Positions 1 through 5,006 of a stretch of 6,415 bases of DNA are shown one piece after another; the first letter of the stretch is position 1; each line of letters opens with the position of its first letter. Made by a program: the position numbers and the translations under genes. The notes beneath the pieces are model-generated. The model had not been told where the DNA came from. It was given only the letters and a program-made list of their open reading frames with translations, and did no database searches. Source of the stretch: Bacillota bacterium (GTDB lineage Bacteria > Bacillota > Clostridia > Lachnospirales > Anaerotignaceae); NCBI GenBank assembly GCA_023413275.1, contig JAEZPX010000092.1, positions 1 through 6,415 of the forward strand, read 5' to 3'.

Positions 1-455
1 CAGATAACCTTTCCGTCCTCCCCCAGAATGGGCACCGCGTAGCTCATCCATTCCTTCAAAAGGTTAGATGAATCCGTGCTTTTCTTCCCAGAGGAAAAGG
101 AAGCCGTTCCGTTCATGGCAGCTATAATGGCCTGATCTGTGTAAACGGGATAGGGTTTTTGCAATACAGTGTTAGATGCAATTGTATTCCCTTTAGCATC
201 CAGAATGTTACCCTGTATTCCCATGGCATTGGTGACTGTTTTTAAGAGAGTATCCTGAATATCCTTCAATTCATTCCCTTTTATAACCTGCTCGTCAATT
301 TTTTCTGCACATGACACCAGTTGCCATCTGGATTTTTCAAGCTCAATATTTCTAAGGCTCAATAAAATATAGGAACCGCTGACAATCATTACAATCAGCA
401 CCAACCCAAGATACATGATAATTAATTTCCATTTAATACTTCGCAAAGGCTTCAA
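1..455 (-). CDS. walK: WalK-like membrane sensor histidine kinase, N-terminal part (runs off the window)
   Basis: This is the N-terminal 151 residues of a sensor kinase whose catalytic half lies beyond the window. A basic cytoplasmic start (KPLRSIKWK) leads into one transmembrane helix at about residues 11-34. An extracytoplasmic region follows, with the PAS/PDC-type strand pattern GNILDAKGNTIAS near residues 82-94 and AVPILGEDGKVI at the visible end, as in WalK and PhoR sensors. I chose TTG 455 as the start because AAGGAAGG lies 5 nt upstream. The frame is closed by a TGA at 476-474, the only other early start codon (TTG 473) has no ribosome binding site, and the first ATG falls inside the membrane helix. 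It starts 12 nt after the response regulator stop, so the two are co-transcribed and presumably cognate partners. The kinase identity is inferred from this context plus the TM/sensor layout, since no HisKA or ATPase domain is visible. The symbol is by association with the WalR-like neighbour. Confidence 0.85.
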   Translation of the reverse strand, partial: MKPLRSIKWKLIIMYLGLVLIVMIVSGSYILLSLRNIELEKSRWQLVSCAEKIDEQVIKGNELKDIQDTLLKTVTNAMGIQGNILDAKGNTIASNTVLQKPYPVYTDQAIIAAMNGTASFSSGKKSTDSSNLLKEWMSYAVPILGEDGKVI

Positions 456-460
456 CCCCG

Positions 461-468
461 CCTTCCTT
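461..468 (-). promoter_or_regulatory. Shine-Dalgarno site overlapping the upstream stop codon
   Basis: AAGGAAGG begins within the TAA stop of the response regulator gene (469-467; the junction reads TAAGGAAGG) and lies 5 nt before TTG 455. It decides the start of the downstream kinase and implies that ribosomes ending on the regulator gene sit directly over the kinase initiation region. Translational coupling is inferred. Confidence 0.8.
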
Positions 469-1159
469 AGCAATCAAAATAATAGCCCACACCTCTTTTG
501 GTCAATATATATTCGGGCTTTCCCGGATCATCCTCCAACTTTTCTCGCAAGCGGCGAACCGTAACATCGACGGTACGAACGTCTCCAAAATATTCGTAAC
601 CCCAAACTTTCTCCAAAAGGATTTCTCTGGAGAAAACCTGGCCCTTTTGCTGGGTAAGAAATTTTAATAGCTCAAACTCACGCAACGTCAGCTCTAATAC
701 TCGGCCATCCTTACGCACCTCATAGCGCTCTAAGTTAATATTAAGCCTTCCAAAAACCATACCCTCTGTTTCATCTGGGGCGGCCTCTTCTTGCACAATT
801 TGGCGTCGCAAATTTGCCTTAACCCTAGCCATTAACTCTCTGACACCAAAAGGCTTTGTTACATAATCATCGGCACCAAGCTCAAGCCCCAGAACTTTAT
901 CCAATTCCTCAGCACGAGCGGTAAGCATTATGATCGGTGTATTTTTCTTTTCTCTTATTTTTTTACAAGCTTCGTATCCGTCCATTTTTGGCATCATGAT
1001 ATCCAGTAAGATCAAATCCGGATTCTCTTCCATAGTAAGCCGAACGCCCTCTGCTCCATCACCGGCTCTTAAAATTTTGTAGCCTTCTTTTTTAAGATTG
1101 AACGCAATAATATCAACGATGTTTTTTTCATCGTCTACAATAAGTATTTTTTTATCCAT
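467..1159 (-). CDS. walR: OmpR/PhoB-class response regulator, WalR (YycF/VicR) type
   Basis: This 230-residue DNA-binding response regulator has the usual length for the family. The receiver domain spans residues 3-118, with acidic pocket D9-D10, phospho-acceptor D53 in LLDIMMP, T80 and K102 (KPF), so all catalytic positions are intact. A linker (about 120-132) leads to a winged-helix domain (134-228) whose recognition region, GDVRTVDVTVRRLREKLEDD at 192-211, closely matches what I recall of WalR/VicR, as does the ending TKRGVGYY. The known role of this family is control of cell-wall hydrolase and peptidoglycan genes by binding tandem TGT-type half-sites. The ATG at 1159 is preceded by GGGGGAG 4 nt upstream. 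The gene has its own promoter (1229-1201) and is the first gene of an operon with the sensor kinase at 455. Clostridia often carry several similar regulators, so the exact orthology to walR is likely but not proven. Confidence 0.93.
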   Translation of the reverse strand: MDKKILIVDDEKNIVDIIAFNLKKEGYKILRAGDGAEGVRLTMEENPDLILLDIMMPKMDGYEACKKIREKKNTPIIMLTARAEELDKVLGLELGADDYVTKPFGVRELMARVKANLRRQIVQEEAAPDETEGMVFGRLNINLERYEVRKDGRVLELTLREFELLKFLTQQKGQVFSREILLEKVWGYEYFGDVRTVDVTVRRLREKLEDDPGKPEYILTKRGVGYYFDC

Positions 1160-1200
1160 TTTTCTCCCCCATAGTATAGGTCAGAAGCCTTAATAATTTT

Positions 1201-1229
1201 ATTATACAAAACATTTTATAAAATGTACA
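1201..1229 (-). promoter_or_regulatory. Sigma-A promoter of the walR-walK operon
   Basis: The minus strand shows -35 TGTACA (1229-1224, 4 of 6 matches to consensus), a 17-bp spacer, and -10 TATAAT (1206-1201, perfect). Transcription would start near 1194, leaving a leader of about 35 nt before the ATG at 1159. Position, spacing and the perfect -10 make this the best promoter in the intergenic region. Confidence 0.7.
1211..1226. repeat. Perfect 16-bp palindrome inside the walR promoter
   Basis: ACATTTTATAAAATGT is its own reverse complement. It fills most of the spacer and the last three bases of the -35 hexamer of the putative walR promoter, the usual position for a repressor operator. No specific regulator can be named from the sequence. 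AT-rich DNA produces palindromes by chance more easily than balanced DNA, so the operator role is a hypothesis. Confidence 0.5.
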
Positions 1230-1616
1230 GTTCTTACAGCATACATCTATAAATTACAAGTTCGCATCAAATGCCTAACTCTAAAAGGTATCTGTTAATT
1301 CTTCCAGCAATACCCTTGGTTTTTAAATACTCCAACCCGTTATATTTACTTTCCAAACCTATTTTCACAAAAATTCTAATAAAATGCCATCAAGTCCAAC
1401 GTCTTTTTGAAAGAAATCTTTTTCACAAAGAAAAAATTAATTTTCCCTTTACATAAGCGAGAAATAAAAATTCACAATTAGAAATATCTTTCCCTGTAAA
1501 TTTAGACTTATCATAATCAAAAAAGTTCCAGAAAAACTATATCCGTTGTATCTTTCTTTTTTTACAAAAAGAGGACTGATTTACAGTAAAAGAGATTTTT
1601 GCTATCCCCAGCTTCT
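1230..1616. other. AT-rich intergenic stretch with no supported gene
   Basis: This stretch separates the hybrid kinase stop from the walR promoter and is visibly richer in A and T than the flanking genes. Neither strand has a reading frame with a ribosome binding site. The longest minus-strand frame (about 47 codons, roughly 1397-1254) lacks one, and so does the 61-codon plus-strand frame at 1271. TTCACAA recurs on the plus strand at 1364, 1422 and 1471, with TTTTCACAAA exact at 1362-1371 and 1420-1429. AAAATTAATTTT at 1433-1444 is a perfect palindrome. Just after the kinase stop, CAAAAA and TTTTTG flank a small ACTG/CAGT hairpin (1565-1601), too weak to call a terminator. It could hold a 3' untranslated region, a small RNA or a decayed gene, and nothing seen decides between these. 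Confidence 0.5.
1283..1314 (-). terminator. Weak terminator-like hairpin upstream of the walR promoter
   Basis: On the minus strand GGTAT (1314-1310) pairs with ATACC (1291-1287). A 2-nt bulge then separates this from an inner CTG/CAG stem (1307-1305 with 1294-1292) and a 10-nt loop. Only four T residues follow (1286-1283). It lies about 300 nt after the hybrid kinase stop and about 55 nt before the walR promoter, so it could shield walR from read-through. The short bulged stem and short T run make it marginal. Confidence 0.3.
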
Positions 1617-4600
1617 TTATTTTTTCTCTTCTTTATACTTCTTCAACAGCTTTAATAGCACACTCATATCAATGGGTTTAGGAATATGCTCAGTCATTCC
1701 CGCTGCTATGGTCTCACCGATATCTGATGGAAATGCATTGGCAGACATGGCTAAAATGGGTATGTTTTTTGCATCCTCCCGTTCCATTTTGCGTATTTCT
1801 CTACTTGCTTCATAACCGTTCATCACAGGCATTTGTATATCCATTAAAATGGCAAGATATGCGTTTACTGGGGATTGTCCAAAAAGAGCCAGACATTCCC
1901 TTCCATCCCCCGCTACATCTACGATTAAGCCGCACATTTCCAACAGAGTTTTGGCAATCTCCACGTTTATTTCATTATCCTCTACCAGAAGAACTCTGGA
2001 ATTCTCCAGCTCCTCTAAAAGCCCAGTCTCCACTACTACCAGCTTCTCCTTGGATTCTTTTTCTTCTGGAATACTGTTGCTTGGTTTTCTCTTTAACGGA
2101 AGCTCAAAGCGGAATATACTGCCCTTACCTTCTTCACTTTCCACATAAATATGTCCTCCCATAAGCATGGCAAGATTTTGGGAGATTGCTAAGCCAAGCC
2201 CGGTGCCTCCCGATATCAAGCCACCCTCCCCTTGCTCAAATGGAAGAAAAATCCTATCCAAAAAGTCCTTATCTATGCCTATTCCGTTATCTCGCACTTC
2301 AATTTGAAGCAAACACCTATTATCATCTATATCTCGTCCGCTTACAACCAAAATGATTTCCCCTCTTGGTGGCGTATATTTAAAAGCATTGCTTAACAGG
2401 TTAATCAAAACCTGATTCAACCTTAACGTGTCTCCTTCAAAAATACCCTCGGTCCCTTCTTTTAGCAATACGGAAAATCTTTGCTCTTTAAGCTGTCCTT
2501 GTGTGTAGCCATAAACAACTGCCTCTTGAAGCAATTCATGAATATCAAATTCCTTGATGTTAAGGGGCATTTTCCCGCTCTCTATTTTGCTCATTTCCAG
2601 AATATCATTAATCAATGCCAAAAGATATTTTGAAGAGGAATTTATCTTTTTCAAGCAATCCAACAACATTTCCTTTTTCTCCAAGTTAGCCTGGGCAATG
2701 GAGGTCATCCCCATAATGGCATTTAAAGGGGTTCTAATATCATGAGACATCCGGGACAAAAAATCACCTTTTGCTGTGTTTGCTTGCTCCGCCAGTTTTA
2801 ACGCATCTTTTAATGCACTTTGCTGCTGTGCATCTCTTGATTTTTGATCATGAATATTCTTAAAATATATCATAACACGCAGGCTGTCTGCACTTTCCTC
2901 CAAAAGCTGAACCTGAAGGCGATGCCAGCGATACATGCCTTTGCTGTTTCCCACAGGCATCTCCATCATAATCTCACTATTACCTTTGTGGAACTGTTCT
3001 AGCAAAAACTCCGGCATAAAAGTATTCTTTGCACCTTCCCGATACTCCCATTGAATCAGATCAAAGCAATCATTCATTAAAAAGTTATACAACTGCTCAT
3101 CACTTGGCAAGAACTTGCCATATTCATCAGAGTTCTTCCAAATATAAGTTTCTCTGCTTATCAAATCCACTTCAATAATCAAATCATAGAGCTGATTTAC
3201 CGCCCGTAAAAACCTTTGATTGCTCATTCGGCTTTGCCGTTTCTCTCGTTGTAGTTTTTCCTCCGCTTTTTGTTGCTCTCTTTTGCTCTCTTCTATGGAG
3301 CGAAGTGTTCCAACAACTTTTTTTAGTGTTCCCTCCTCAAAAATAGGATTCTCCTGACAAAAAAACCATTCATACCGCTTATTTCGTTCCACATATATTT
3401 CTATCTCTGCCCCTGTCATTTTCCCCTGCAAAATTTCTAAAAACAATGCTTTATGCTCCTTGGAAAGGATTGTAGTCTGCTTCATCTTCTCCATATAATT
3501 CCATACTTTTGTTGCACCCTTCCGATTACGCTCCGATGGATAGTAAGCAAAAAAATCATCCCTAACGTAATACTCGAATATGCCAACTGCCATGTCTACC
3601 ACAGCCAAACGGTAGCGCTCTCTTTCTTTTAATAGTTGCATTTGGGTTAGTTTATTGGCGTGAATGTCTAATAAAATGAGCAAATAAACCGGATATCCCT
3701 TTTGATAGTCTACAAGTCGGCCCTCACACTGAACCCAAACAATTTTTCCTGCTTTATCACATACTCTGCATTCAAAGGAGATTGGCAGTCCCTTTTGCCC
3801 TTTTTGCTTGATTAGAGATATTACAAACCCTCTATCTTCAATAAAAACATTGTCCCCAACCTGATATTTTCTATCTACCACACCAAAAAAATGATAGAAC
3901 GTATCGCTGGCTTCCAAAAATATAATATCATCAGCCACCGATATTTTTAGAACATACCCGGGAAGGCTGTTAATCAGCACTTCCTGCTCTGTAAGAAGCT
4001 GCTGGGCTATGCCCTTTTCTGACTGAATTTCTTTCCAAAGCATCACTGCCATTTTATCGTTGTAACCCGAATTACCCAGGAATATCACACTTCCTCTTAC
4101 CCAACGATAGGATCCTTCTTGGTTTTGAAGCAGGTAATCACGGCTAACTCTTTGGATTCCTTCATTGTAGTCCTCTAAAAGCTGTTCCCTGCTATAAATA
4201 TGTCTAATCTCAATCTCATGTAAGGGATGAACACATTGGTAAAAGTTCTCTGTCATTTCATCATAGCTCTTCCCAATAAAAAATGCATTTTTCCCATAAC
4301 AATCAGGCAGCAAATTGACATACTCGTTCTTCGTTACATTTACCAGACAGCTGTGTACATATCCTTCCGATAAGATGATATCAATATTTTCTAAAAGGTT
4401 TAAATGTACTGCCGCATTTTCTCCTTGTACAACGGGGGTAATTACCACGGAAAATGCAGGGATATTTTCAGTCCCCCATCTTATCTTGGTTACCCTTAGT
4501 CGTAATATCTTCTTTGCATTATCATCAAATATAGTCTTGGTAAAAGATTCATCTTCCTTTATATTTTTCATAACACATTGGTGACACTGTTTCTCCCATA

Positions 4601-4757
4601 GTTCACGCAGCCTTCTGCAAAAAGCATTCCCATCTTGCCTTTTTGCCTCATCGTTGCAGCATAACACTTCATGGGTATCCTGATGCACAACAAATACCGC
4701 CACTTCTCCCATGGTATTCAATAATTGTTCATAGCTGTCATCCTTGTTCGTACGCAT
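1617..4757 (-). CDS. Soluble multi-PAS hybrid sensor histidine kinase with C-terminal receiver
   Basis: Numbered from ATG 4757 this is a 1046-residue hybrid kinase with no transmembrane segment or signal peptide, so it should act in the cytoplasm. It has about five PAS-like modules: near 10-110 (with Cys33, 34, 47, 58 and 61), 125-245 (ending in a YRWVRG motif), 255-365, 380-490 and 515-635. Charged coiled-coil linkers lie near 490-512 and 640-662. HisKA follows with phospho-acceptor His672 (SHDIRTPLNAIMG). HATPase_c has its N box around Asn786/Asn790, G1 DNGIGI at 823-828, F box FLPFEQ and G2 GGTGLGLAIS at 851-860. The receiver (about 920-1035) has Glu926-Asp927, acceptor Asp973 in LMDIQMP, Ser1005 and Lys1027, all intact. 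There is no HPt domain, output domain or adjacent response regulator, so it is an orphan whose partner lies elsewhere. The same frame extends to TTG 4841, but a promoter lies in that extension, while GGGAAGGGG precedes ATG 4757. The PAS count is approximate because such modules diverge strongly. Confidence 0.92.
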   Translation of the reverse strand: MRTNKDDSYEQLLNTMGEVAVFVVHQDTHEVLCCNDEAKRQDGNAFCRRLRELWEKQCHQCVMKNIKEDESFTKTIFDDNAKKILRLRVTKIRWGTENIPAFSVVITPVVQGENAAVHLNLLENIDIILSEGYVHSCLVNVTKNEYVNLLPDCYGKNAFFIGKSYDEMTENFYQCVHPLHEIEIRHIYSREQLLEDYNEGIQRVSRDYLLQNQEGSYRWVRGSVIFLGNSGYNDKMAVMLWKEIQSEKGIAQQLLTEQEVLINSLPGYVLKISVADDIIFLEASDTFYHFFGVVDRKYQVGDNVFIEDRGFVISLIKQKGQKGLPISFECRVCDKAGKIVWVQCEGRLVDYQKGYPVYLLILLDIHANKLTQMQLLKERERYRLAVVDMAVGIFEYYVRDDFFAYYPSERNRKGATKVWNYMEKMKQTTILSKEHKALFLEILQGKMTGAEIEIYVERNKRYEWFFCQENPIFEEGTLKKVVGTLRSIEESKREQQKAEEKLQREKRQSRMSNQRFLRAVNQLYDLIIEVDLISRETYIWKNSDEYGKFLPSDEQLYNFLMNDCFDLIQWEYREGAKNTFMPEFLLEQFHKGNSEIMMEMPVGNSKGMYRWHRLQVQLLEESADSLRVMIYFKNIHDQKSRDAQQQSALKDALKLAEQANTAKGDFLSRMSHDIRTPLNAIMGMTSIAQANLEKKEMLLDCLKKINSSSKYLLALINDILEMSKIESGKMPLNIKEFDIHELLQEAVVYGYTQGQLKEQRFSVLLKEGTEGIFEGDTLRLNQVLINLLSNAFKYTPPRGEIILVVSGRDIDDNRCLLQIEVRDNGIGIDKDFLDRIFLPFEQGEGGLISGGTGLGLAISQNLAMLMGGHIYVESEEGKGSIFRFELPLKRKPSNSIPEEKESKEKLVVVETGLLEELENSRVLLVEDNEINVEIAKTLLEMCGLIVDVAGDGRECLALFGQSPVNAYLAILMDIQMPVMNGYEASREIRKMEREDAKNIPILAMSANAFPSDIGETIAAGMTEHIPKPIDMSVLLKLLKKYKEEKK

Positions 4758-4767
4758 TGTGTGGATA

Positions 4768-4776
4768 CCCCTTCCC
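4768..4776 (-). promoter_or_regulatory. Ribosome binding site that decides the hybrid kinase start
   Basis: GGGAAGGGG on the minus strand ends 10 nt before ATG 4757. The spacing is slightly long, but this is the only purine-rich site in front of an in-frame start codon here. The in-frame TTG codons at 4841 and 4838 have no such site and overlap the -35 hexamer. Confidence 0.6.
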
Positions 4777-4808
4777 AGTTTAAGGTCAACGCTTCCTTTT
4801 CTTCCACA

Positions 4809-4838
4809 AGTATAATTTCTCAGCTGTTTTATTGTCAA
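4809..4838 (-). promoter_or_regulatory. Near-consensus sigma-A promoter of the hybrid kinase gene
   Basis: The minus strand has a perfect -35 TTGACA (4838-4833), an 18-bp spacer and -10 TATACT (4814-4809, 5 of 6 matches). The predicted transcription start near 4802 gives a leader of about 45 nt before ATG 4757. It lies downstream of the terminator of the preceding gene, which makes the kinase an independent transcription unit. Confidence 0.72.
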
Positions 4839-4949
4839 CAAGATTTAAAGTGGGTTTTTCATCTTAACTGTGGACTTTGGGAAAGGAGTGAAGCATCTTT
4901 TAAATCAAAAATCATATTTAATTTAACAAGGGTTGATCTAAAAAACGTT

Positions 4950-4992
4950 AAAAAAGGTATCCCAAAATCCGTTTAGAGACTATTGAGATACC
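4950..4992 (-). terminator. Intrinsic terminator of the dehydratase/activase-like gene
   Basis: In the minus-strand transcript GGTATCTCAA (4992-4983) pairs with TTGGGATACC (4965-4956) over 10 bp, with one G-U pair and a 17-nt loop. Six T residues follow directly (4955-4950). A second T run lies just beyond (4945-4941). It begins 15 nt after the stop codon at 5009-5007, the expected place for a rho-independent terminator, and separates this gene from the hybrid kinase. Confidence 0.85.
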
Positions 4993-5006
4993 CCGTAAAA
5001 TTTCAT

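Noticed and set aside
1254..1397. Short minus-strand frame just upstream of the walR promoter, possible small peptide
   Set aside because: No Shine-Dalgarno before its GTG or TTG candidates, it overlaps the weak hairpin, and its end runs into the region just upstream of the promoter. Kept only as a possibility in the intergenic finding.
1397..1430. Rex-like operator (TTGTGAAA with a nearby TTTCAAAA on the minus strand)
   Set aside because: The half-sites are 8 bp apart instead of the short spacing of Rex operators, and one half is imperfect. No promoter is adjacent.
1271..1456. 61-codon plus-strand reading frame in the intergenic stretch
   Set aside because: No ribosome binding site before the ATG, composition rich in AT-driven residues (I, L, F, K), no recognisable family, and the frame runs opposite to every real gene.
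1565..1601. Hairpin just after the hybrid kinase stop as its terminator
   Set aside because: Only an A/T-rich outer stem and a 4-bp inner stem with no proper trailing T run. Too weak to call.
4910..4930. Possible Rex half-site TTGTTAA upstream of the hybrid kinase promoter
   Set aside because: Only one half matches and the symmetric partner is absent, so it is not distinguishable from chance in AT-rich DNA.
4725..4976. 83-codon plus-strand frame across the hybrid kinase start and promoter region
   Set aside because: It is antisense to the kinase N-terminus and promoter, reads through the opposite-strand terminator, and has no family resemblance.
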